Shown here piece after piece: positions 34,147-46,284 of a stretch of 64,000 nucleotides of DNA. Numbering within the stretch: position 1 is the first letter of the stretch; every line of letters starts with the position of its first letter. The DNA is from Welwitschia mirabilis (lineage: Eukaryota; Gnetophyta; Gnetopsida; Welwitschiales): positions 76,865,234 through 76,929,233 of the forward strand of contig JBOZIK010000001.1 of the NCBI GenBank assembly GCA_051453625.1, in the 5' to 3' direction. A model generated the notes under the pieces. The model did no database searches, was not told the origin of the DNA, and saw nothing but the letters and a program-made list of their open reading frames with translations. A program made the translations under genes and the position numbers.

Positions 34147-34563
34147 TTACATATTGGATTCATGATCAAGTATGAGTTCAAAGTCCTCATGAAAATAATC
34201 ATTAGAAGAGTGGTTTAAGAGATCTTGATTAAGGTTACAAGAATTGAAGGAGTTTAAAGATTTAAGAATAATAGAAGATTCCTCCTCATCATCAAATAAG
34301 GTAGAGTCATGTAATGAAAGGAGACTTTCTTCTAAAGGATGATGTTGAACTAACATAGAGGATCTAACCTTTTCTTCCATGTCTAATTCATCCCTCGTGT
34401 CCTTATCAGTGGTATCAAATACTCTAGTACTAAACATTTTGTTGCCTATATAATACTCCATCATCCTCATGCGAGTATCAATAATACAATGGACTATTGC
34501 ACAAAAGGCTCTACTTAAAATTAGAGGGTATCCTCCATTATGCTCAACCCTAATCATAATCAC
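34147..34563 (-). pseudogene. G2 protease C-terminal region and linker
   Basis: A 138-codon frame beginning with an EHNGGYPLILSRAFCAIVHC segment that matches the end of plant gypsy retropepsin (DVPxPIILGRPFLATxxAxI). Next come IDTRMRMMEYYIGNKM (xDxxxGxMxxxFGN) and a Ser/Asp/Glu-rich linker that typically precedes RT. The catalytic Asp lies upstream and is not found in a clean frame. Confidence 0.7.
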
Positions 34564-35299
34564 ATGTATAGGGAAGAAAGCCTTCTCAATTTAAATCACT
34601 AAGTATTTAATTATTCCTATAAGTTTCTTGATTATTACATTGGTTAATTCCAACACTACTCTAGTAGGTTAAATACTTTCTTCTAATCTAAACTTCCTAT
34701 AAATGTGTAAAGGCATAAGGTTTACACTTTCTCTTATATATATTAATGCTTTTTTATTTTCTTATTTCCCTCTAAAATAACACAAATAGTGACTACCCCT
34801 TAAGTTTTTAAACTTAGGACATTATTGTGAAACCAAATTGGAAAGAGATTAAGCAATGAACACTTTACTTGGAATTACACTCTTTTGTTTTCTTCTCACT
34901 ATGTTCTTCCAAATTTTATTGTACTTGGGATTGTCTTGAATAATCTTCAAAAAGAATAGGTTGATAGTCGCATCATTTATAATTACCTTAAATTACTCAT
35001 CATAAGTTAGATTGGTATTCAGTCTATTCATCCATGGGATAGTCTTCTGCTTTGGATGTTGATTGTTATTCTTGGATTTAGAGTTGAGAGTACGATGAAA
35101 GCTTGATTAATCAAGAATTTACACATCATCTCATTTGGGTACTTTATTATCCTTATGAAAAAAGTAGAGGGTTTTCATGGGAGTAGTATCATGTTCACTT
35201 CTTTTAACTATTTTTAATCTTTCTTCACATTATTTGGGTTTAGAATAATTTGGGTGACAAGTGATCCTTATGTCCTTTGATCTCCTAGCATAATTTGTT

Positions 35300-36420
35300 G
35301 AAGGATTCTAATCAAATTTTTTAAGTTGTTATTCTGATTTTTTAGAATTTCATTGATGGTATCTTACATCTTTTTGAGTTCTTCCATAATTTTTCTACAA
35401 GAGTCATTTTCGCTATAGTTGAAAACATTGGACTAGAAGTTATGGCTTCTAAATTTGTTGTCAAATGAAAGTTTGAAAGATGTTGAAGATCCATTATTTC
35501 TTGGTGGATATTGTTGGTTGTCTTCAAAATTTTTTAGCTTTTGATTGAATGCATAAACTTCATTATAAATGACCTCTCGATAAGATGCTAAATCTGGCAT
35601 TCTTTTGTAGAGTGAGAGTCTGTGTTACATATTTCATGATGGTTGCGTTGATTTAGTAATTTTGCATTAGTTAATCTTTTGTGTACCTCTCTAAGTTACT
35701 AGTAAGACCACTAAGTAGGGTATTAATCTTTGGTTGCTCTTATTCATGTTGCACTTTTTTCAAATCCCTAAGCATTTCACCTATATTTCTAGTGTATTTA
35801 CTTATAATTTTGGACTAATTTTAACTTCTTTATACTAGGTCTTATAATATATTTCAAGCACAATCTAAGATAAAATTGAGTAAATTTCCATCACATAAAG
35901 AATCTATAAGTTATCTAGTTTGACTATTTAATCCACTGTAGAAGTGATCAATAAGTTATTCTTTTGAAAACTCGTTCACTAGATTTAATGATGTGGCTAT
36001 TAGAAATCTTTCATATGTTGAGGAATAATATTCAAAGGGGTATTATTGGAAATTGATTACTTCTTTTTTTCTTATCCTCATGACTATCATATTCATGAAT
36101 TATTTGATAAATACCTCTTATACTTGATTTCAACTCTTAAGGCTTTTGTGTTTAATGATTTTAAGCTAATTTTTCTCTTTTCCTATAAGGGTAAAGGGAA
36201 AAATTATCATGTAGGTTTGATCTAAAATTTTATTTTTTCCATTTTCTAAATTGAGTATGAGTTGTTCTATCTTGATTATATGTTGAAATGAGTCATCATT
36301 AGGTTCTCTGAAAAAGGTAGGATAGGCATTTAGATTCTTTAACTCTATATCATCCCTGATGGATAGGTCAAATGTATTTTTAAGTTCCCTCTTTTTTTTA
36401 ACCAACATATCCCTTAGAGT
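35300..36420 (-). pseudogene. G2 gag relic (Athila-like)
   Basis: Minus-strand frames at 36,166-36,408 and below show PNDDSFQHIIKIEQLILNLE, MIIFPFTLIGKEKN (the LRLFPFSLRDKAKxWL motif), FIKxFMNM and FEYYSSTYERF near 36,020-36,060. Then come LIDHFYSGLNSQTRxLIDSL near 35,900 and a PNxx-type asparagine-rich part with a 61-codon frame at 35,342-35,527. This order matches the Retrotrans_gag domain of Athila-type elements, where QxFYxGLxxxTRxxIDAA is diagnostic. Stops are many. Confidence 0.75.
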
Positions 36421-36429
36421 AACATTTGA

Positions 36430-37347
36430 ACTAGAGGCTTCTAACGTTTTCTATGGAGGAGGATTAAAACATAATTTAAGAGTAGTTTGTAAAGGAGAAT
36501 TAGGATGACTAAATAAAGGAAGAAAGATATAATTTTTATTAGAATTTGATTGATTTTCATAAATTTTTAGAGGTTTATAAAGAGAAGTATGAAATAAAAA
36601 ATAGTAAATGTAGAATAATTATCTTGCTTAATTAAAGAAATAAAATTTTCTTTCTCACCTCAAGTTCTTGAATTAAATTACAGCAAACCTTCTTTGATTG
36701 CTTATTAAAGAAAACATCTTTTATGAGTGTGTTTGCCTTTGTTGCTATTTAAATTATCCTACAAGCTCAAATTATGTTAAATAAACATCTTTACATTTAA
36801 GTGGCAATAATATCTAGAATCACTCAAAGGTGTAAGAAGTAGGATGTACCAAATGAATGTAGCAATCACTCAGGTTGCATAAAGCACAAAGTGTAGGCCA
36901 AGTTTATTGAAAACAATAATCAATGTGGTAATCCCCAAGATCATATAAAGTACAAGGGTAGACCTAGCAAGGATTAGCGATCTCCTTTAAAGAAGGAATA
37001 GGCCTAAGATAAAAATAATTTTTAGAAAATATAAAATGCTGAAATAAAAAAGAATGATTTTTAAAAAAGTTATTAAATTGAAATGTAAATCCCTTAAATT
37101 AAGATTTCAATTGAAAGTAAAGAAAAAAATTACAAGAAATCAAAATTTAAAAAATAGAATTTGTAAAGAAGAAAAATTAAAATACACTTCAAATGAATAA
37201 TTAAGTAATTACTTATAAATCAAAAAGTAATCAAGCAATTGCAAGTAGAACTAAGAGGATAAAATACAATACTATTCAAATAAACAACTTGAAGTGTATT
37301 CAAGATACTTACTTAAGTAATGACAATATTCCTTTTTCCTTGAAGTC
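36430..37347 (-). other. G2 leader
   Basis: A-rich sequence between primer site and gag with no protein motif. Two loosely alike segments near 36,865-36,905 and 36,930-36,970 (AATCACTCAGGTTGCATAAA / AATCCCCAAGATCATATAAA, each followed by GTAGGCC/GTAGACC) suggest a small duplication. Confidence 0.4.
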
Positions 37348-37366
37348 TTCCCCAGCAATAGTGCCA
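37348..37366 (-). promoter_or_regulatory. G2 primer-binding site (tRNA-Asp type)
   Basis: On the minus strand, three bases inside the 5' LTR, TGGCACTATTGCTGGGGAA differs by four transitions from TGGCGCCGTTGCCGGGGA, the complement of the 3' end of plant tRNA-Asp used by many plant gypsy elements. This fixes the element's orientation. Confidence 0.85.
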
Positions 37367-37369
37367 AAA

Positions 37370-38519
37370 TGTTGCGATGCATATTTGTTCATCAAATTCC
37401 AATATTCTAAAGATTGAATTTAATTTATAACATCTAAAAGGTTGATGATATAAGTGCATACAATACACATTTTCATAGTAAGATCAATCAAAATGTCATA
37501 CAGTTAGAGAAGACTTCTAAAAGAAAACTTTAAACAATGATTTTAGAAAGAGAAGAACAACATATTTTTAAATTTTTATTTATAGGAAATAAAATATAAA
37601 AAGGCAAGGATGAAGATTGAATGCAATGCAATGGAATTAAGTGAAATTCAATGAAATGTATAATGAATGCAAATCTAATCTAAATAATTAATCAAATTTC
37701 CAATCTATTATCACTTAGATTGATCCTTATATCCTATATTAACTACAAATTCATGTCACTTTCATTAAATTAAAATAATTTAAAAGGAAGAAAATAGGAA
37801 TTATTTAAAAAGCATTGCAATTTAATAAATATCTTTGTTAACAAAATTGAAGTACATCAACTTACAAACAGTAACTTCTTAATGGAGGATTCATAGCCCA
37901 ACATCAAAGTAGTCCTTCTCATAAGTAGGATGGATCTTCTTGTCCTTAATAATTTCCAATCATCATAAGAATTTTTATGTTAAAGAAGATGTGAAATATG
38001 ATCTAAGTGGGTGTATTTATAGTTTGGCATGAATGGTTAAGAATCAGTAAGGGGTGTAAACTAAAAAGATGCAATTAGATTTACAATTTCATAATAAATG
38101 AATTAGTTTTTCAAATAGTTCTCTTTCTCATCTAGTCCATAATCCCCATGATGTATTGAATGATTACTCCAATAGCCCATTACTACTATGCATATGTCAA
38201 TCATCCAGACTCTCTAATCATTATTCTAGATGGGTCATCCAAGTGATTCATAGGATGACTATTAGAATATATCAAACAGCATTTACTGGACATCATCCTA
38301 GATGGGTTGTTTGAATGATAATTCTTAATTAAATCCATTTTGATCATCATCCTTTAGTCCATCATCATAAAAATTTAGTTTCTTATGTTGGAAATTGATG
38401 TATTTCATAATCTACATGGAAGCTTTGGAGAATTTCCATAGGTACCTTGAAACCTTATTAATAGGTCCTAAAAATATGCTCCATAAGTATGTCAAATAGG
38501 TCAATTTGGATTCATAATA
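37370..38519 (-). repeat. G2 5' LTR (right)
   Basis: About 1,150 bases without gap, matching 27,492-29,010 along its whole length. It begins TGTTGCGATGC and ends ATTCATAATA (plus-strand reading). GTAGG follows directly. Confidence 0.9.
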
Positions 38520-39420
38520 GTAGGTAATTACTAACCTATCATGATGAAATATGTAGTAAAAGGTACCCATACCTGTGATGTATATCGATGATTTGCACCA
38601 AAGAATCATAATCCTATTTTACCACTACTTCCTCTCTTTGAGACTTGATCCTTTACTAAGTGGGAATTAGACTTCATTCATAATATTTGTCCCTCTTTCT
38701 CTATTGATAACTCTTTTATTCTTACTATTATAAATTATTCTATATGCTAGATGGAAGTGGAACCCATTTGATACTTAAACATAAACATAGCTATAGATAT
38801 TGTGAAGAGGAACATCATCACCCATTTTGGGCATACTTCCACATTGATTTGTGATAATGAAAAAGACTTCAAATTCATTCACTTTGTAAAGTAGTCCTAT
38901 GACCATCAGATTTCTATGAAGACTAGTGTGAAGTATGACTTATAGAAAAATAGATTGCTAGAGTCTTATAATAAGAAATTTCTCATGAGAATCATGAAGA
39001 TGGTAGTTACAACATCCTTCCATTTTCCATTAATAAAAGAAGAGGAGTCATTAAAGTTTTATGAAGCCATGATAGCTCCTTGTGAACCTATAAATCCTTC
39101 TCATCTATGCTTATATCCTTTAACGTCTTATTATCCTTTAATAAAATGTCTTAGTAGATGTGCCTTTCTTCTTGATTTCGAGGAATGCCTCTAGGTATTT
39201 CCCCATAATCATCTCTATCATTGTCTACTCTTACTTTTGATTCTCTTTCTTGATGAAAAAGTTTTCTATTGAGGGCCTTTTTTTTAATGTATTCTTGTAT
39301 CTAGACAGGAGTTATTCTATAAAGTAGACTCTTCATTCTTAATTAGAGCCATCACATTTCAATGGACCATCCTACTAGCTAGTCATATTTGTATGACTTA
39401 AATGTAGAAAGAAGATATAC
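38520..39420 (+). pseudogene. G1 integrase, part after the G2 insertion
   Basis: Plus-strand continuation of 27,240-27,491. Directly after the GTAGG repeat come a VGNYxPIMMKYV segment (YWPTM, Trp replaced by stop), HTCDVYR and FAPKNHNPILP (KCDxCQRFAPxHHxPAxPL). The core then gives a WELDFIHNI-like segment, FILTIINYS and, near 38,740-38,880, IRWMEVEPI, NIITHFGHTSTLICDNEKDF (xIxxRFGxPxxIxxDNGxxF). Near 38,955-39,194 the frame has FLMRIMKMVVTTSFHFPL and a C-terminal portion. Two catalytic positions are close to intact. Confidence 0.75.
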
Positions 39421-40570
39421 GTTACACCTTCTTATTTTTCTAACAATGAGTTAGGATGAGTGACATCTTATCTTATATATGTTTTGTCTAGGTGAAGTGG
39501 GTTTTATAGGTTGTTACTTTATACATCATATTAAATATTACTTAGAAAATGTAAAACCTCTTATCTAGTAGTAATATGATTTAGCAAGTAAATAATCACA
39601 TTAATTAGATAAGCTTCCAAATTAGATAAACTAAGATTTTTTTCTCATCCTTTAAGGACTTTGCATTGATCTTTAGATGCTTTCATGCTTCCATAAGAGC
39701 CATTAGGTTCTTACTTGCTAATAGCCAAAGTAAATGCATGTTAGTCTAATATCAAGATGATAAGACAAAAATTTGGTCCATATTATCCATGAATACCAGG
39801 ATTCATGTATGGAGTGGCCTCAGAGTCTACTTTGTATATATAGTTGAGAAGTAATTTTTTCCTAAATCAAGTCCCAATTATATATCATGTATTCTATTTG
39901 ATGATGAGATACCTTAAAGACTGGAAAGAATATTAGTTCCTATATTGTTGATCTCTTTAAGTTTCTTTCCAACTCCTTATTGTTTTTAATCAAATAAAAT
40001 AGGAGAAGTAATCAACAGTGTCATACATGTATTGGTTTTTCCTTCTTAGGTGATAGCCTATCATTTAATGATATAGATGTATAGTTATGGGGATCATTCC
40101 TTTTGAAGCAGAAGAATAGAAAGACCCCATCATTCCATACTATTATAAGATAAGAAAAAAAACAACTCCTATAAAGAGAAAAAGAAGGAAATTCACTCAC
40201 CCATTATAATGGAAGAAGATATTAGAGATACCTATTTTGTAGTCTAATAAAAGATCCCCTCTCAAAGTAGTCTACTAATTGGCTAACCATGATAATAGTA
40301 AGTCAAAGTCATGTGCTTTTACAAGTTAAAAATTTTAGTTAAAGTATTAAGTATGAGATGTAAAATAAAATCCCTCCTTCTTATGACTATTAATTAAGGA
40401 TTTCCATATTCTTCCATGGATGCCTCATCAAAAAATGTATCTACCTTAAGTTTTCTTAACTTAATCATAATTATGCTAATACTAGTTAGGCCCTATATTC
40501 TACTTTCTATTCACTATTCTACCATTTTTCTCACTTCCCTCCTCCATCGTGGATTTTTAGAGGTGGGTAA
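39420..40570 (+). other. G1 3' internal region, no clear domain
   Basis: About 1.1 kb between integrase and the 3' LTR. It ends in a purine-rich GAGGTGGGTAAG (40,560-40,571) that fits a polypurine tract. No protein motif was recognised. Confidence 0.4.
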
Positions 40571-40571
40571 G

Positions 40572-40785
40572 TATTATGCCCTAACATGACTATTGATACT
40601 TAAGAAATCCCTTCACTTCTTATTACTTAATTTCTCACCTTTTTTTTCCTTATCCTTTTTTTCCTTTCTTATCCTCTTCTATCTTCTTCTCATCTTTTAT
40701 CCCTTTTTCCTTTTTACCTTTTCTCTATTCATTTTTTTCCATCTTCTATTACCCTCCTTTCTAGCCTAAGCACTAGATGAAGATG
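40572..40785 (+). repeat. Truncated 3' LTR of G1
   Basis: Starts TATTATGCCCTAACA and follows the 5' LTR (20,973 on) for about 210 bases, including the pyrimidine-rich part. It then loses similarity after CTTTCTAGCCTAAGCACTAGA. The end was probably removed by deletion or a later insertion. Confidence 0.55.
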
Positions 40786-40899
40786 TTATCTTACAAAAGC
40801 TATACTAAATACACTTAAATGTTTAAAAAATATGTTTCCTTCTATTATAAAGTCAACATGTTGTCTTAGATATTTGTTAAATTTCTTAATGAAGATATA

Positions 40900-41300
40900 A
40901 AGTAATTAATAGGATTAAAAACGATGATGATGAATTTATTAATAATTTATAAATTCTCATGTGCTCATGAGCATCTTCCTAATCCTATTGAAAAACATGA
41001 ATTTTTTAAATAGACTATATAGTTTATCATTAAAAAGGATCTTTCTCATTAAGGTATTTTCAAATTCCTCTCATGGTCGAATTAAACTTTATAGGATTTC
41101 CAACCAAAAATTTGCATTATATTTTAATGTAGCTCTAAATGCAATCATTTTTGTCTTACCTATAGTTTCTAATGGTAGAAATCCTAAGATGTTTTCAAAC
41201 TCTGATATATGTATCATACAAATATCAATGCTTATTCTATAAAGGAAGGGTAATAATTATACATTTCTAACTTCAAAATCTAGTCTAGGTGGAAATATAA
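40900..41300 (-). pseudogene. Possible gypsy gag relic (different family)
   Basis: The minus strand reads MYISEFENILGFLPLETIGK, TKMIAFRATLKYNANFWLEI and, after two stops, EFENTLMRKILFND. This resembles the Retrotrans_gag pattern FxxxxIPxxxKVxLVAxKLxxxAxxWWxxL followed by the KxxxxxxFLPxxY helix. It is short and stop-ridden, and alternatives cannot be excluded. The plus-strand frame at 40,961-41,242 is the complementary shadow. Confidence 0.4.
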
Positions 41301-43460
41301 ATGATTTCTCTTAAATTCCTAGAAGAATGAAAGTCATGGATTAGTGGTAAACTTCATCCAAATGATTCTTACATTGCTTCCATTTCATGTTACATTGAAA
41401 GTTTAAATCTTTTATAGTTTATCCTAATTGAGATACATCTAAAAAGGGTGGATTCAAATTAAGCTCTTTATAGATGAACTAATTTAAGTTTTTTTTTGTT
41501 GTAAATAATATGAAAATTGCTACTGTTCTAATTAAATTACCAGACTTCATTATTACATTAGTGCAAGGAATTATAGAGGATTTTCTTGAGATATTATAGT
41601 GGTGTTGAATACTAATCCTAGCATTGGTGGCATTGGAACAATTTATTTTAGTATATTAGTAGTTAACTTATACTTAACAAAAGTAAAAATATTGAAAAAT
41701 GTTTATGCTAAATTTGGATTATAATTGATATTTAAATGTGAGGATAGTAGGAATTCTACATTCTAAATTGAAAAAGATAAAGTAGAATATTTGCTAATTC
41801 TAAAGTTTCTTATTATATTTAAATTTTCTACTATATGTATTAATCCATGTATTTGGTTATATGATGCTTATTGTCAAGTCTTATAAAACTATTAGATGTC
41901 CTTGTTTAAATAAATTAATGTTTTACTTTTAATTAATACATATATTGTAATTAAGTTTTTTTGACTTCTTAATATTTATTGTTAAGTCTATAATGAATGA
42001 AAAGTGGATATAGATGGGATTTGATTGTTCATATTATCACTTTCTTTTAAATATATGTTTTTAGCGAAGAATGCTTACCAAATTCATATAAGCATTCATA
42101 TTATTGATTTCTTGATTTAAACTAGATATTAATGGGCTTGCTAAATAATTGCATTCCCTTGTTTTAAATTAATTGCTTTATAATGCATGAGGAGATCTAT
42201 TAGATGAACACAAAATCAGTTATTTCAATAGTCATAGTTGTACTCTAAGGTTTGATATTATTTATTACTTCTTCAAAGGTAGAAAAGTAGATCTTAATTT
42301 CTATGTTGATAATTACTTAAGACAACATATGTTTCTTTTTATTTTCAACTAATTAAAGATATATCCCTACACCTAGGTCTATCTTATTAGATTACGCATT
42401 TAAAAAAGTTATTTAAATAAACTTAAAATAGGCCCTAATTATTTTTTAAAATGAGAACAATTAAGAATTAGAATTATATTCTCTTCATACCACTTATCAA
42501 ATCCATTACTTAGGTTGTATTCACTAATAATGTCTTATAAGATTATCATATTAATAAATATTATTTTATTAGGATCTTGTGGATTTAGTAAGTATATCTT
42601 CTTATGATCATATACTTCTCTTATTGTTTAAATTTGAGGGCTTCTATGAAGCAAGAATTGAGAAGTTGAATCTCTATTCCATGATGGTTTCTTAATTAGG
42701 TTTTTCTGGAATTTTAACTACATTTAATGAATTCATGAAAAATGCATAGAAAGTATCATCCTAATATTGTATTTTCTTAAGAATTTATTTTCGTTTATTA
42801 CCTTAAGTTATGATAAATATTTAGGAATTATATACTACTAATTTTATAATAATAAGTTCTTTGAATAAACTTAGAAAGGTTAGATATACTTAACTAGACC
42901 TTGACATTTAATATAGCTTTTCTCCAATACTTTTTAAGTGTATTTTATTCTAATATCTCTAGTCTTTTTAATAGTGTATCTCTTAAAACAAAGGAAATGA
43001 TTATTATATGTGTAAATTTTTATTTTATCGAAAAGATCTAACCTATAAGTATGAAATAGAATTTACAAAAATCCAAAATATAGGAAATAAATTAAAATAA
43101 AAAATGAAAATTTAAAAAAAAGGTAAAAGAAATTAGTTTTAAAAAAAAGATGAAAAGAAAAGTCAAGCAAAATAAAAAGTAAATACAAAAATCAGAGAAA
43201 TTATTTAAAATTTAAAAGATGAAGAAAGTCAAAAAAATATAAATAAAAGGAATGTTTAAAATAAAAGTGACAAGTAAATACAAACAAAGAAGAAGATACT
43301 CAAGAAAAATGAGGGATTAAGTATAAAAGAAAATAACTTAAAATTACAAGAATTGGGAAGAAAATAACCAAATAAGATTAAAGAAAAGGATTTAAATTTA
43401 AAAATTTAAATCTTGAAAATGAAGAAGGATCTATTTAACTTATTTCAAGATTTCAAGCAT
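41300..43460. other. AT-rich stretch without recognised genes
   Basis: No reading frame above 60 codons and no domain. The part 43,000-43,440 is very A-rich and resembles the G2 leader in composition, consistent with the leader of a minus-strand gypsy element whose primer site follows at 43,468. Confidence 0.4.
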
Positions 43461-43467
43461 TAATGTT

Positions 43468-43485
43468 TCTACAACAATAGTACTA
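43468..43485 (-). promoter_or_regulatory. Decayed tRNA-Asp-type primer site (element G3)
   Basis: The minus strand reads TAGTACTATTGTTGTAGA. It differs from TGGCGCCGTTGCCGGGGA by eight transitions and one transversion. The context (TTTCAAGCATTAATG...TACTAAAACATTAATG) parallels that of G2 at 37,341-37,372. A gypsy 5' LTR would then begin near 43,488 on the plus-strand map, but no partner was found. Confidence 0.5.
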
Positions 43486-44117
43486 AAACATTAATGAGTG
43501 ATAACTAAGCTAATCATAACATGTCTATTATATTTTGTGGAATCTTTTATATGTAAATTTGAAATAATTCAAACTAGGATTGTCATTATAAAAAGAAAAA
43601 GCAAGAATACAATACTTGACTTCAATGTTTATACATATTAAAAAAAATAATGAATGACATTAATTCTACAAAGTCAATATTCTATCATCGTATTAGTAAT
43701 GTATTAAAGCATAAAATAGAATTTCTTGAAAATTAGTTCCTTAGTAAATCCATGGAGGGAGCACATGTTATAAAACTAGTTCTATGCATGAAAAATTCAT
43801 ATAAAATAAAATAAAAAACTTATGAAATAACCTAGGTAGAATAAACTAAAATTGACTTTCTCATTCAAATGCTGACTCTTAGAAATATATTAATGTTAAC
43901 ATGTAAAAATGAAAATTAACATCAAGTAATCTAGTCAATGTTAGCATGATTAATTAGTCATTACTATATTGTTATTCATTTATTATGCTTAAGGCTATAT
44001 CTATTTAGTTCTACTGCTAATTTGTCTTCATACTATCATTTTCTAGGTTATTAATAAGATTTAGAGAATTATAGTAGAGGCTAGAGGTGCAACCCTTAGG
44101 AAATGATGGCATTGTTA

Positions 44118-44135
44118 GATCTAGCAACAACACCA
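44118..44135 (-). promoter_or_regulatory. Second decayed tRNA-Asp-type primer site (element G4)
   Basis: The minus strand reads TGGTGTTGTTGCTAGATC. Its first 13 bases differ from the tRNA-Asp complement only by C-to-T changes. It lies 240 bases before the copia C3 LTR, so the LTR belonging to it would be interrupted by C3. This is a short match and could be chance. Confidence 0.4.
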
Positions 44136-44375
44136 AATTCTTTGTGTAAAAAAAAAAAGATAATATTTTTATTATGGGGTCTTTTTTAGTTCTTGATCTA
44201 GCAAGGCCTATTGCTGATTTTTCTAAAGAAATATCAAAATTTATTTATTATCTAATAACCCCTAATTTTAACCCTTTTTTCCTTATATAAAAATGTCATA
44301 ATGCTTTTCTTTGATGGGTTTGTTATTCTAAGAAGTTAAGACTAATTTTACAAAACTTTGTGAGATCTATTATCT

Positions 44376-45814
44376 ATAGGATCGAGAACCCTAGAAGGGG
44401 GGTGAATAGGATTCTAAAAATTAATTGAATAAATCTAAAATAAAAATACTTTACTTGAAATGAATCACTGAAAAACTTATGTAAGAAAAATCAAACTATT
44501 TTGAAAAATGAAATAACAAAAAGATTAAAAATACTGATCAGAAGCGTACAAGATTTATAGTGATTTGAAAGACTTCCTACTCCACTCTCCACAATTAGCT
44601 TCTATCTAAGCCTAATCCAGATTTCTATTAATCTCTTTCCAGGTATTCTAGGATTACCTGTAGATTTTACAAATGGACTTTTTCTAAAACTCAGCCTTAA
44701 TCTTTTATAAGAAAGCAAAGCAATGATGATGGTGTACCTAAATACATAAGTATCACTCAATCTTTTGTCTTAAAATGGTATTGATGCATCTCTTTAAAAG
44801 ATTGTACAATCTAGAAATGAAGAATGCTACTAACTTGACCATGTATGCAAAGATACCAATAGTTCTTAATGCACTTTTAATCATATATGAGATTTCAATG
44901 AATATAAGAAATGATTTTAAAAATATTCAAAAATGTGGTGCAGTAATTTTGACTGCTGGCATTTTATAGTGGAAGACTTTTAGGGTTCTTACAAGTAAAA
45001 AGATCTTTTAATAGATATAAAATGAATACATAATAACTATAAAAATTCATTTTTCATCACAACCGATCAACCCCTCAAAAGTTCAGATGACCCCATCTGG
45101 TGCCGTTACTTAAATCGATAGCCCTTGTGTTCCTTTAGTCGACCCCTGTTTCTTAGGGTTCCATGTCTAGTTGACCCCTTAAAGTATAGTTGACTTCTTA
45201 TCTGATCACCTATATATCTACCCAATTACCTTCTTGGTCAAGAAAAAATCTAACATAGTTTTCTGCTCCAAGGCTGATTTACCCCATAAAGATCTAGTCG
45301 ACCCCTTGATAACAAAAGGATAAATGTATCTCCAAGTCTGGTTGACTCTTCAAGAATCTAGTCAACCCCTTAATGATTGGCTATAAAGTATTGATGCTCA
45401 GTTGCAAAAGTCTAGTTAACCCCTTAGTTATCTATTTGACCCCTTGATGATTAGCTAAGAAGTATCATATGCATAGTACTTTAGTTTGATCGACCTTTAG
45501 GTATCCAATTGACCCCTTTACAATCAGCTAATAAGTACTAGTGCTTTGGTTCATAGATTTAGTCAACCTCTTACATATTTGTTCAATCCCTTTGAGTTCA
45601 GTTTTGTATGTTAGCTTCAGGTGCAATTGACCCCTTAGAAGTTTGATTGACCTCTCAAAAGGGTATTAAGACTTGACAAGTTTTAGGATTAAAATGTAAC
45701 AAAATTACTTTAGCTTCTGACCTGTAATGATCAATATTTTTTGCACAAGATGCAACATGTTTTTCTACATAGAAAACATTAGTTTGACATCAATTAGCAA
45801 ATAATAATTCAATA
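44376..45814 (-). repeat. C3 3' LTR
   Basis: Same family as the C4 LTRs. The left end has AGGATCGAGAACCCTAGAAG, aligning with AGGATTTATAGTCCTAGAGG at 60,632, and a shared GGTGAATAGG / GCTGAATAG. The right end TTCAATA is followed by a polypurine tract. The centre (45,060-45,680) is packed with TTGACCCC/GGTCAA-type motifs. Only one LTR of C3 is in the window, and the exact left end is approximate. Confidence 0.7.
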
Positions 45815-45826
45815 ATCTCCCTCTTT
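45815..45826 (-). promoter_or_regulatory. C3 polypurine tract
   Basis: AAAGAGGGAGAT on the minus strand directly before the LTR, equivalent to AAAGAAGGAGAT at 53,764-53,775 in C4. It primes plus-strand DNA synthesis in this class of elements. Confidence 0.75.
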
Positions 45827-46284
45827 GACATTGATGACAAACTTTATTTTAGTTAAGAAGATTAGATTTGGAAAAACTTTCACTCACAAAATGCCTATTA
45901 ACTTTTGCAAAAATATTAAACATTTTATATCAAGTAGGACATTTTGAAAAGTTCTTAAATTGTGTTAAATTTAAAAAGCAATTTAAAGTGTTAAAATATA
46001 TATGTGAGAAAAAAAATTTTGATCATAAATTATTGAATAACCAAAAGATATACTAAAAATTTTAATTCATAATGAAAATATATGTGCACTAATGATGTTA
46101 GACATAAATTATAAAGCATGAAAGCCAAGTGTATTTCTATTACTGAAAGATGGACATTACAATGAAAAGTGCTCATCAAGAGTAGATATAACTGAAAGTA
46201 ATAGAAACATCTAACTAATTATATCCCTTTTGATATCAAATAAAAAAGAAAGAAGAAATATAATCCAAAAAAACATAAGCATTA

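Larger units (their letters stand above)
27492..38519 (-). mobile_element. Gypsy element G2, complete but decayed, nested in G1
   Basis: Minus-strand Ty3/gypsy element of about 11 kb including 669 N. Its parts in transcription order are: 5' LTR (37,370-38,519), primer site (37,348-37,366), gag, protease, RT, RNase H, integrase with C-terminal domain, and 3' LTR (27,492-29,010). It is flanked by GTAGG duplications. Gag and primer site resemble Athila-type elements. Each domain has stops. The two LTRs agree at roughly four bases in five by eye, so the insertion is old, and G1 older still. Confidence 0.9.
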
